From Nilaparvata lugens (Eukaryota; Arthropoda; Insecta; Hemiptera; Delphacidae): DNA of 64,000 nucleotides. Shown here in pieces: positions 48,993 through 59,424 of this stretch. A program made the position numbers and the translations under genes. Below the pieces are notes generated by a model. The model ran no database searches. It saw only the letters and a list, made by a program, of their open reading frames with translations, and was not told the origin of the DNA. The stretch is from NCBI RefSeq assembly GCF_014356525.2, contig NC_052510.1, forward strand, positions 14,494,778-14,558,777, in the 5' to 3' direction. How positions within the stretch are numbered: position 1 is the stretch's first letter; every line of letters begins with the position of its first letter.

Positions 48993-50040
48993 GTAAGTAC
49001 CGTAAATATCTCATCTATTTAAAAAAGTGGTTACTCTAAACTAGATACTGGAATACATAGTCGAAGAATGATTGATCTAATTCATTAAGGTATTCAGGAT
49101 AATGATAATTTAATATAAAGGTTATTATTATCATCATCATCATCATCATGATTATCAAATTATATGCCCGATACAGTCCGTTATAGTTGTATTTTCCAAA
49201 CTATACATTGTCCCTTGAAAAATTGTTTTTGAAAACTGGGTTTAATAATCTGGATCTCAATGAGATGAAACCATATTTCTCTGTGGTCTTGGATGAAGCA
49301 TACGACAAATTTTAGGAAAAGTACATAGCAGAAGCACATATAATACAATATGATACCACGCATCAAGGCAAAAAACTTTTTTCATGATTATAATTGATGG
49401 AAAATTCTTAATCCCACTGTCACACTCAATAATGTACCGTTGAAAACCATGCCTGAAATTCAATATTGGAGATGTTAGAGTTCAGAACCGAATACTTTCA
49501 AACAAAATATATTTTCATTTAAACATAGCTTGCAACTCGGTTATCTATGATCCAACAACATGAAAACAATAACGTAGGCTATTTAAATTATTGATATTAC
49601 AAATTCCATCCACATCCTGTGTTCGAGGTAACATTTCGCTTATCATTTGCAAGCACACTGACCCTTTGCATTAATTGAATTATAAATCTGCTATTTCAAT
49701 ATTCAAATTGAAATCCATTTTTACATCACAAACTCCATTTTCCATTTTGATGGAGTTCAGTAGAACGGTTGAGGATTATCGGAGTGAATCATAGCATCTG
49801 ACAAAACGGAAGTCTCCTTTGTAGGAGAAACGGGCCTAATAATAATGCTGATGCTGTCTCTCCCCTGAATGGAATGATAATCCAAGTGAGGGGCCGGCAG
49901 CATCCGATCATATCTGTCTTTATATTTTTCGAAAATGGGTGTCACACCTCACCCGTACAATATTTCCTTCTACTAATCCCACAGTTAACAACCAGAAACA
50001 GACAGCGCCGCTCAAAGGACGTCTAAAAAAATACGATTTT
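48993..50040. other. no gene seen (probable intron)
   Basis: A short (TCA)n run lies at 49128-49150. A GC-richer patch at 49740-49960 includes a small GTCTCCTTTGTAGGAGAAAC hairpin but no supported exon. Confidence 0.35.
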
Positions 50041-50043
50041 TAG

Positions 50044-50340
50044 AATCAGGATGATGTAGGGCTAGAAAGTACCTATAGATATAATACTTTGATAAAGTTC
50101 TGAGAATGATGGAATGAAAATCAGGGTGATATAGAAATTGAAAGTATAGATATAATACTTTGATGAGAAATCTCTGTGAAGATGGAATAAAAATCAGGAT
50201 GGTTTAGAAATTGAAAGTATAAATATAATACCTTGATGTGAAAGCTCTGTAGAAGATGGAATGAAAATCAGGATTGTGTAGGAATAGAAAGCATAGATAT
50301 AGATCCTTTTTCATGAGAATGCTCCAAGAATGATGGAATG
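50044..50340. repeat. four-copy tandem repeat, period 73-75 bp
   Basis: Units starting AATCAGGRTGRTRTAG at 50044, 50119, 50192 and 50265, each with ATAGATATAATA and a GATGGAATGAAAA end. The last copy is the most diverged. Confidence 0.9.
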
Positions 50341-50696
50341 GCAGGTAGCCCATAAATGACAACGGTGGAATAAAGATGCTATGAGAACATTCTTGAGCCT
50401 GAAGCCGGCACGGGATGCTGTAATTTATTCTGTGGGCTTGTCTCCCTTTTTGAATGGAACAAGTGTTCGGGTGTGTAGGCTCCTAGACTCGGTTGACGCT
50501 ACTTGCACCTGAAAAACACTCGTGTGCTCCGAAACAAGGTTACATAAATATTGGAACTTGGGAAACAGCTTTGTGTGTTTGAAAACGGGGTGACATTCAT
50601 ATCTACTGTATTCAATTTCAAGAAATGTAGGATTAGAAATCATGTTCTAGAAATATTCTCGATTTCAAAGGTACTTTCATCTTCATGACTGGGCTC

Positions 50697-51368
50697 TTAA
50701 TCCTACAGAGACACACTTACTTTATGCTAACACAGTAGACACACTGGGGTGTTGAACACCCCAATTAAATTTTGCATTTTTCTTTGAAAAATATGAAAGA
50801 ACAAGTACTTGGACCATACTTCATAATTTCTTAATCATTTTTGTTCCAAGTGCATACCGAAATCAAAAGTAAAACACTGCTTATCAATATTTATACTAAT
50901 TTTAGAAGTACGTATGTTCCGCCTAAGTGTTGGAGCTCCTAATCCGGTTTGAACGGATGGCTTGATCATTGCCAATGACAACTTCATCAAAAACTCACGA
51001 CACACGTCTCTTCATTTTATTGTTTTGAATCTCAAGTTGTAGAGAATCATAGCATTTATTCCAATCTGATCCATCATCCCATACCACATTCGTAGTGACA
51101 ATACAAGTAAATCTTTGTAATAAAAGTGTTTGATAAAAGTCCTACGTAAAAAACACTCTGGGGTGTTAGACACCCCAAACGAAGAACAAGATGAGCTGGT
51201 GACCTTGTAGAATGCTATTACTGACTGGAAGTGGTGGAGAGTAGTTGACAATACTACAAACCTAATTTAGACTGGGCATAAATTCCCATCTGTTTGATAT
51301 TGTCAACTGCAGAACAGAAAAAAAATCCCTGGGGTGTGAAACACCCCAGTGTGTCTCTTTAGGGTTAA
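50697..51368 (-). mobile_element. decayed piggyBac-type transposon
   Basis: TTAA at 50697-50700 and 51365-51368 is the specific piggyBac target duplication. Adjacent termini TCCTACAGAGACACACT and (complement of right) CCCTAAAGAGACACACT agree at 15 of 17 positions. Subterminal hairpins GGGGTGTTGAACACCCC (near 50747) and GGGGTGTGAAACACCCC (near 51331) lie inside each end. A third such hairpin lies in the middle (about 51159). At 672 bp it is far shorter than a full element (typically over 2 kb) and holds only part of a transposase, in minus orientation. Confidence 0.85.
50835..51251 (-). pseudogene. piggyBac-family transposase remnant
   Basis: The minus-strand frame from 51251 contains LRMWYGMMDQIGINAMILYN, matching the conserved C-terminal part of piggyBac transposases (pattern R-W-P-x-x-x-F-Y-x-M-L-D-x-x-G-I-N-A). 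After one in-frame TGA at 51012 the same frame continues as CREFLMKLSLAMIKP and GAPTLRRNIR to the stop at 50835, matching the family's R-x-F-L-x-x-L block. Upstream, FQSVIAFYKVT resembles the segment before the last catalytic Asp, but the K-G-G-V-D part is replaced by hairpin-derived sequence. The N-terminal half and the C-terminal Cys-rich domain are missing. It is inactive. Confidence 0.78.
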
Positions 51369-51369
51369 A

Positions 51370-52030
51370 TAATCTAGATTAGTTGATAACTCAATGAGTT
51401 GATTTATTCAGATTTGAGGCACCAGATAAATTCTGTAGAATTCATCATGAGAAATAATTTTTCTAGACGAAATCTTCGCCAATCAAGTTTTCAGTTGAGG
51501 ATATCTTCTTTTCGTTTACTATAAAAATCTAGAGATTCATTGTGTTGGTATTCCTGTATTATTCACAATGATTCTTTTGTCACTCAACTTTTGTTATTTC
51601 CTAGGCATATTATACTACTGTTATTTTGTTGCTTTTTAATTACAAGGAGTGATATTGGTGGAGTAACATGATGTCAGCCTTCTAAAAATTCCAACCAATC
51701 TGAATCCCCTTATATCCAACCCACATTATTCAGGATAAATCATTAAGAGGAGACGTGAGTTCAGGACCTGCTTCTATATAGAATGACGTTATATCTACAG
51801 TACTACTTTGCACAATATTGTTAATGCTTTCAAGCAAACTGAAAATCCACCTAAGAGGGTCATTAAATCATTTTATGTGTGCATCAAAAGTTTCGCTTTA
51901 AAATCTCCCATTAAAGCATACTAAATCTATGCTCTCAAACATTCATAGATCTTAAATCTGCAAATCCAATGTGTAAACCAAGTTTGATTGCTTGGTTCTA
52001 AATCTGGGGACTTCCAAAGCAACTGTTATA
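51370..52030. other. no gene seen
   Basis: Nothing supported. Confidence 0.35.
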
Positions 52031-52034
52031 ATAT

Positions 52035-52200
52035 ACAGTAGTTATTTATTATTTATTTAGCGTATGGCAGATACACAACATATATTTAGCTGATGAGTCT
52101 CAAATTAATGCCTAGATATACACTGTATATTTCCAAATTCTTTGAGATGTTGTGTAGTTTTCGGTCAGGAGAACATAAGTTTGTCTGACCGCCATTATTT
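52035..52200 (-). repeat. possible LINE tail, minus orientation
   Basis: Begins TTATTTATTATTTATTTAGC, which on the minus strand is a terminal (TAAA)n-like tail, and runs into moderately GC-rich sequence. No frame. Confidence 0.35.
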
Positions 52201-52472
52201 GCTACTCCATTTAGCGTTACCCAATGTGCACCATAGAGGCGAACTAGCGTTACACTCATAATTAAGTTGAAAATCTGATTGCTGGAACAATTTTGAGGTT
52301 AAAGAAGGTATACAGTAGTTGTAATGCTTTAAAAATAACTCTTGATACGTTTCCTCGGTTATTTCACAAAAATATAAAAATATGTTTACGTTACAATCTC
52401 ACTAGGAGTGGAATTATATTTTCAGAAATATATTTAATAAATAAACAATTCTGTAATATTTTGAAGATATTA

Positions 52473-52706
52473 AATAAAAATACTAAGAAATTGTCAAACA
52501 CCACATATTTATTGATAGTTAGAAAGACCGGTTTCGGTTGTTACACCATTGTCAATCAGATAGGTTTATCAGAGATTGACAAAATCAAAATCAAATTAAT
52601 GGTCTTTCTAACTATCAATAAATATGTGGTTTTTTCACAATTTCTTAGTATTTTTTTAAATATGAATAATTACCACAATATAAACTTCTCAACTACAAAA
52701 AAGTGA
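52473..52706 (-). mobile_element. foldback element FB4 with 15-bp target duplication
   Basis: Direct repeats ATTTTGAAGATATTA at 52458-52472 and 52707-52721 bracket the element. Arms of about 54 bp (52476-52529 and 52601-52657) are near-perfect complements, including CACATATTTATTGATAGTTA. On the minus strand the loop reads TTGACAATGGT, GTAAC and AACCGAAACCGG. This is the same core as FB1 but with helix II GGT/ACC in place of GGC/GCC. About 50 bp between right arm and duplication end in ACTACAAAAAAG. The long plus-strand frame through this region is an artefact. Confidence 0.85.
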
Positions 52707-52724
52707 ATTTTGAAGATATTATAT

Positions 52725-55305
52725 ACACAATCAACGATTCATGTCACAAACGTATCGAGAGTAGAATAATAATTTATTCACTCACATCTTGGATTGTCAA
52801 ACATGCTTTAGTATTATCAATTACTGCGTAGTTGTGAAAAAAAGTCATTCACGGTATGAGTTTTGGTTACGATTCATTCATCAATCATAATCAGTTATAA
52901 AAAGTTTTGTCATTCATGCCTTGAGTATCATGACCTGAACAGTGTCAACCTAGGGAGTGTTGGGGCGTCTTCATGGCAAGGCCATATCTGTGAAGATAAG
53001 CAGTACGTATATTTACAACCCACTTCCTGCTTCACAGACTTTTACAGCCTTCTGTGTAATAACAACGGGTGAAGTGAGATGGGTTTCTGTCAACCTGCCT
53101 CCGGCTCTACCTTAGTAACGTCACAGTCCAAGAACTACAGACTAGAATTATTGTAATATGATTCGAATGCAATTTTTTACAAGTCACAATAGGAAACAAG
53201 GTCTTGGTTACTGAGGGACTCTGTCGAAATCGTCTCTGTATCTCTTGATGTTGCACCTTGATTAGTACAAAAATGAAATGAAGTCAATAGTTGGAGCGGC
53301 AGTTCTATTGATCAATATTCTTAAATTATAAAGAAAAAAACAAACTATGTTTAACCGCACCCCAAATATTTTCAAAATCACTTATAATTTGAGACTTCTT
53401 TCCATCTTGTTCCTTCATCTTCTTCTTCTTCTTCCTTTTATTCAAGATTTAGGCTCTTGCCTGTTCTGACTCACAAGAGTATATTATATCTATCTATTTC
53501 AGTACACTATTTATAAAATTGAAATAAACAGTTCCTTCAGCTATCATATCTTTTATATTTTATCGCCATCTTTACGGAGGTCAACCTATATCTCTTTTTC
53601 CTATGGGGTGGTAGTTTAGAATTTTCAAGGGAATCTCTGTTGGCATTCTGTTGACATGCTATCTTTACCAGTTGCGATATGATATACCTTTTCATATTGT
53701 TTATTCATCAATCATTACTTCTTCAGGTACTATTACTTCATTCATAGAGTTGTAGCTGATACTAGTGTTCAAACGGTCAAAAGTGGGTCTTTCAAAGCTG
53801 TTTTGGATTAAAGTATCATCAGTCTAGTATTAAAAATATTTATTGTTAGATAATTTATTATGGTTGTTGACTTGTGGTGGAGAAATATAATTTTAATGTC
53901 GACATATTCGTTATTCGAAAATAAGTATTCCTACCAAAGTATTATGTCACTGTAAAAGCTGTAGTAATATAGTAGTAGTAAATCATCAGATTACAGTGCG
54001 GTTACACAGTGACAGTCTTGTACTGAAAAATTGACTCATTATTTCATTTTAATCCCAAGTTAACGTCCATGTAGGGATAAAAAGACATTGACGTTTTTCT
54101 ATGGGAGAATGTTAATTCATCATAACCTTTTTTATTCTGGTGAAACTAGCTTATCATGCACACATTAGTCTTTTAGAAACCTTAATATTTGGTAATGAAA
54201 GCTTGTAGAGTTGTAAAACCAACACTGTGTTTACTACTGGAGAATAATGGAGATTAATGTGTAAAGCCCGTTGAGCTAGACGTTGTTTTGAACATTATTT
54301 ATACAGTATTAGGCAATAGACAGGCATTAGGAATTCAGAGGTGTGTATATCACGCAGCAAGATAAATTTCGGAGACCGGATTTAGAACTCTCACACAGAT
54401 ATCAAGTAGACAGGGAATCTATCAACTAGACAAAACTAAATACATTGGCCGAGCGCTTGTATGAATTTGACGCGCCTTTCGTGGAGGCAGACAGTGCTGC
54501 TTCGTAGCGGGATCTGTGTTAATCAGGTTGACGTAGTTGTTGTTTGTGTCAACAGAATGCGCTGACTGCTCTACGAATTGCTCAACTTTGTTCTGAGTGT
54601 ATTTATTTATTCATTCGGTTCATTCCTCGTGTACCTCTTGTCATAGGACGATAGATGAGAGTTTTCCTTTCCTCTGTGCTCTTGTGATACTTCTTTCTCA
54701 CTTCTCAGGTTCCTAAAATCACAACTATTTCGGTTCATTATAATGGCGTAAATCTAACTGATGAATCAAGCCTTTAATCTGATTAAAATCTGATGTCTGA
54801 CAACCCAGGGAAAAGGTCTTCACGTCAATCCGATATTTAAATCTCGACTTGATTAATATTATAATTATCATAAACAAAATTGAAATTTGTTCTTGGAGTC
54901 AATAGGAAAAACATAAATGAATGAAAACGTATATCCTTCTCTATTCAATGTTTTATCCCTTGTATCTTCATGGGATTTGATTATAGTGACCTTATTACTT
55001 CTACCCCTCTCAATAATAATTAATACATCACATATTATAAATATATTTTAACAAAAAATTGAAAATCAAACGATTTATAATAATTACATCGTAGAAAAAA
55101 CAAATTGACTAAGAAATGGGAATAAGGATTACAATAGTACAATAGATAAGAGTTCGTAATTTTCTTGTGAGAGTACAATGGACCAGAACAATTGTGACCA
55201 ATTTGTTTTATAATTACTGTAGGCTCATATCTGATTACTCTGAATACATGCTACCCAAATTTACCCTGAGAATGAATGTCTCAACTCTCATTGAAGGAGA
55301 AAAGA
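52725..55305. other. no gene seen
   Basis: Some GC-richer patches (52930-53110, 54440-54600) but no exon with credible splice sites, and no repeat identified. Confidence 0.35.
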
Positions 55306-55310
55306 ACCAA

Positions 55311-55590
55311 CCTTATATTTATTTATTCGTTTGTGGATACAATTACAAATCGTATAAATATGATTGAGAAAGAATAACAGGCACTGCCCAAAAATATGCC
55401 ATTCCTAAATTTTGATGCTGAATAACATGTCCAAAAAATAGTTTATGTTCTTACTGCTGAAAGTTAAAGTCCAGTTTTTGTCCAAAAATATATATGAGCT
55501 GAGAATGTTGAATTTAGAAGGACTAAAACACCAAATTATAGTCAAATATTACACTCAATCATCATCACACAATAAATTAAGATATTTCAG
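55311..55590 (-). repeat. LINE 3' tail, family R, copy 3
   Basis: Starts TATATTTATTTATTCG on the plus strand and aligns with copy 2 through GAATAACAGGCACTGCCC, CCAAAAAATAGTTTATGTT and ACTAAAACACCAAATTATAG, continuing beyond copy 2's truncation point. Its own target duplication was not found. Confidence 0.65.
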
Positions 55591-55599
55591 AATATTGTG

Positions 55600-56320
55600 A
55601 AGCAAAAAATACACTCAATTTCTCAAATTATATTTGATATTTCGTATTCAATTAATCCTTCCAGAATTTATTTCATGCAATGCTCACTCTTTATTAAGTC
55701 TTTAGTTATGTTAATGAGAATGGTTGAATTTCACATCATTTATTTATCTTAGTGAGTTGTTAAGCAGCAGAAAGTCTACCTGATTGGTGGTTCTCTCCAC
55801 TATTATTTTCATCAACCAACTTAATCAGTAATCTTCTTCTATTTTTTAGAGTTACAACATACTGTATCATCAGTCAACTGACAAATTTTGTTTTCCTCTG
55901 TTATTCAGGACCAATCCCCCATCCGATGGATTACATATAATACTTCCTAGCTGAAACATCATCATTAATGGGTGTGCTCATCTTGGCTTATTTCTTCAAC
56001 TAGCTTGAACCTAAAACCACACCTACTTGCAACTCCTGTCCATTTCTATTCTCTGACTTTGGATCATAATAACACTACCATCAATCAGATAATTATGTTT
56101 TTGTTTATTTTCTTCTTTCTATCCCATTATAGATTTCGTAATCACTATCCCTGATTATTCATTTCATAAGCCTCAATTTGTAATCACAGACTTTGCTGGG
56201 AAAGTTACATGAATTCAATTATGATTATTCAAAAGTACGAAATGGATTATTCAAATTTCGATTGAATCCAGATGTGTAATCCTTGAAAACTTCAACCCGA
56301 GACTTAGTATTCGTCTTGAA
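55600..56320. other. no gene seen
   Basis: Nothing supported. Confidence 0.35.
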
Positions 56321-56328
56321 AATATTGA

Positions 56329-56478
56329 AATTTCTATCGGAAACTATACTGTAAATGAATACTGTATCTTATTTCAAACTCTAGATATTCAAAAACATAT
56401 TCCAATTTCTATCGGAAACTATACTGTAAATACACACTGAATCTTATTTTGTACTCTAGATGTACAAATAATGAATTC
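56329..56478. repeat. two-copy tandem repeat, period 75 bp
   Basis: AATTTCTATCGGAAACTATA starts copies at 56329 and 56404. Both end near ACTCTAGATRT. Confidence 0.85.
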
Positions 56479-56809
56479 CCTATATTTTTTCAAATCATAG
56501 TTCTAATTCCAAGTGTCACCCCTGATTAGTTATTCACTCAGTAATGGGACGAAATACGAGAGAACCTTGAATAAAATGCTTTTCATAGAGTTTACAGGTT
56601 TAGTTGTTCAGTATTCAGTATGTTAATTTAATCCTATTAATTATCAGTATTTACACTGGATTCCAAGTAATTAAACACTCGGTTGCAGAGGCCATTCATT
56701 TTCCACACTGAAACCAAAACACACATCGCCTCTCCCTAAGTTACATTCCACATACGACAGATGCACTACAAGTTGGTGTGCACTATAAATTGCATGCAAC
56801 GCCCTGTGC

Positions 56810-56895
56810 ACATTCACTTTCAACTGTCAGCAATTCTCATAAATAACAAAGATGCTTTTCCTATTCAACCAATACTGACAGTATCTCTATAGTAG
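56810..56895. repeat. hairpin repeat HP, copy F
   Basis: CACATTCACTTTCAACTGTC, loop AAATAACAAAGATGC, right ACCAATACTGACAGTATCTC. First of four copies within 600 bp. Confidence 0.65.
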
Positions 56896-57039
56896 TTGAA
56901 CTTGAGGACAGGGACTAGTCAGTGTGCCAAGTGAGTGCAGTGCAGAATGCACTCTAATGCACTCCTGATGCAGTTTGCAGTTGCACTGAGTGATGTATGT
57001 GATGACATCCACTACATGTAGTTTTAGCAGCTGCTGATA

Positions 57040-57130
57040 GGGAGATTCACTTTTAACTGTCAGAAAATCTCATAAATAACATCAACGTCTCCCATTAAAC
57101 TAATGCTGTCAGTTCAAAGAGTATAGCTCT
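57040..57130. repeat. hairpin repeat HP, copy G1
   Basis: GGGAGATTCACTTTTAACTG, loop AAATAACATCAACGTCTCCC, right TAATGCTGTCAGTTCAAAG. Confidence 0.65.
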
Positions 57131-57222
57131 GTAGTGAAGTTTAGTCGTAACTGTCAGAAAAGACTGTAAATAACATCAAAGCTTTTAATTCAACCAATGC
57201 TGTCATTTTGACGTGAATCTCT
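57131..57222. repeat. hairpin repeat HP, copy G2
   Basis: GTAGTGAAGTTTAGTCGTAA, loop AAATAACATCAAAGCTTTT, right CCAATGCTGTCATTTTGACG then TGAATCTCTT. Directly follows G1. Confidence 0.65.
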
Positions 57223-57304
57223 TCATAGGTAACTGATGACTCTCGCAATGAACAGGGTGAGCTATCCCACGTGACCTTGGAGAGGACGTTGCTTTGATCT
57301 GAGG

Positions 57305-57383
57305 TTCTCTACAAATTGTCAGCTTTCCTCCTCAAGGACCATGTACTCTTCCCATCCAACCATAGCTGACACAGTGAATCTGT
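57305..57383. repeat. hairpin repeat HP, copy H (diverged)
   Basis: CTCTACAAATTGTCAGCTTT at left, CCATAGCTGACACAGTGAAT at right. The loop is unlike other copies. A GA-rich stretch (57425-57490) follows. Confidence 0.5.
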
Positions 57384-57424
57384 CCATTACAGTCTGAGAT
57401 CGTCGAGCGAGATCTAGGCCAGCA

Positions 57425-57490
57425 GTGTGCGAGTGAGAGAGAGAGGAAACGAACGAGGCTAGTGTGAGAGTGAGTGAGAGGGAGTGTCTC
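57425..57490. repeat. GAGA/GTGA-rich tract
   Basis: Low-complexity purine-rich sequence beside the HP cluster. Confidence 0.75.
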
Positions 57491-57748
57491 ACCTTGACAG
57501 GCAGCAATGAATGGCAGTAGTATTGGGAGCCTCTGTAGCTGTAGCTCTCACCTGCTTGTACTTGTACGTAGGACTGTGTTTTGTCATTTGTCCAGGTTTT
57601 TTCTTTGTTGACTGTAATTATTTATTGAGTTTCTCGTGCTGTGTTGGTCGATAAATCGTTCGAAATCCTGGTTGTGAAGGGATATTGTTACAATCATTGC
57701 ATGAGATTTTAAAAAATGTAGTTTTCTCAATTTGACTTCGCAACTGTA

Positions 57749-57898
57749 GAACCCTGAACATATTTTCAAAATTTGAAATCTGATATTTTCATGCATCTAT
57801 TGAACCCTGAATATATTATCATAATTTAAATTCTGATATTTCCATGCAACTATTGACTCTGAACATCTTTTCATAATTGAAAATTTGATATTTCAACT
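57749..57898. repeat. three-copy tandem repeat, period about 53 bp
   Basis: GAACCCTGAAYATATTWTCA starts copies at 57749 and 57802, with a diverged third near 57854. Each ends in CTGATATTTYCATGCA-like sequence. Confidence 0.8.
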
Positions 57899-57899
57899 T

Positions 57900-59200
57900 C
57901 AGAATACCATTTAACGATGATAACTCACCTCGTGCAACCGTCTCGTTATTTATTCATACTATACTCCCCCCTTCCCTCTATTCAATCAAAATTCAACTCC
58001 AGCCCCTTGATATTTGTTCTGAAACTCATCAGCTCCATCAAAACCACTCAATGGATACCCCGGTCCTTATCTTTATCAATTCTGTATATTATGTCTTCAA
58101 CCCTAAAATAATTAAATTACATTTGCTCGATCTCACTCTCAATTGATCAAAGGGATGATTCTCAAAGTGGAATGACGAAGAAGACGATTGAGAACTTACT
58201 AAATCCAATCAAGGATCATTCAATTTCATTCAACTTACAAAAGTTCCCTCCATATCCCAATTATTGAGCAATTGAATAAAGCTCTTCCTCAGAATTGTAG
58301 AATGTCATGTTTCGGAATGCCAATCTATCATTGTATATTGTTTTAATATATAAAAAATTGCATTTACTATAGATGTGGATTATATAATTATACAAGTACT
58401 ATGATTTCCCCCTTTCTTGAGTAAGTCAACCATACTTGATATTATGATACTTCTATGGAATTTATGAGATCTAGGGACAGATCATCTGCAGATTATGATT
58501 GATCATTGAAGTATCTACCTTTTCTGGATATAACATGTTCATAGACTATACATATTCATTTTACTTTCCGTCACGAGTGAGTTCTATATCAGTTATTAGC
58601 CAATTGAATAGTACACCATTCAGTTGAATGCATTTCGAGTTCATAACATTTACACGGGGATCGCATTATTGTTCATCCCGAGCGGCGACATATAGGAGAT
58701 GGAAAGATAAAGATAACGAACGGAGAGCCGATAAAGAAAGGGTAAATGAGAAAGATAACGACGTAATGAGAGAACAAGAAGATATTGCCGAGAGGGGACA
58801 TGCAATAAAGGACATGCTGACAGTTGTCTTGCCATAGTTGAACATTGAGCGGCATTTCCAGCTTCCACTCTGGCTAAAGAGGTTATTTCGCTTTAGTAGC
58901 ATTTCTTCATGTTTGCTTGCAGACCTGTAAACCGCGCAAGTGTTTCGAGCGTCTGTGCCGTTAACAACATTTTATATGGGTTTCGGCGTGTTGCTTGATA
59001 TTGAACTTCGTTTGTGGAGAATTTCTTGTGTCAAGTGTTAGTTACTCTGGTTATTGGATGGATCAAACCTATGTTATCGCCTTCATATGGTGAGAATGAC
59101 GAGCAGTTTTGTCTGATTCTGTGAATGGTGTTTAATTTTAATGTAAACTTCTCTAAAATACTGAACAATGTACAGTAGGTTCGATACAAATACAGTTCAT
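57900..59200. other. no gene seen
   Basis: A GC-richer patch at 58650-58840 has frames on both strands (plus-strand peptide rich in Arg/Asp/Glu/Lys) without recognisable family or splice context. A word ACATGCTGACAGTTG near 58812 resembles an HP arm. Confidence 0.3.
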
Positions 59201-59204
59201 AGAA

Positions 59205-59420
59205 ATCTAGGTCCATGTTATAATGGCAGTGGATAAAGATAGAAGAATAGCGATGCCGATTCTCTGCATTAATTAATTATATTTCTACACTGTCAAAAAC
59301 ATAATTGTCATCGTTGTGGACCTAGAGAAGGATAGTACCACCGGCTTTGTCGAATGATAGACAAGGATAGCAAAACCAAAGTTGATCAAATACTGTCATT
59401 ATAACGTGGACCTCACTATA
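59205..59420. mobile_element. MITE family B, copy 3
   Basis: Nearly identical to the copy at 23296 across the interior (GAATAGCGATGCCGATTCTC, AGTACCACCGGCTTTGTC). The right TIR ends CGTGGACCTCACTATA. The left TIR is slightly eroded (ATCTAGGTCCATGTTATAA). Confidence 0.85.
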
Positions 59421-59424
59421 GTAC

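Noticed and set aside
52293..52706. 137-codon plus-strand frame
   Set aside because: It runs through both arms of the FB4 palindrome and the AT-rich flank. No motif, and the arms alone explain its length.
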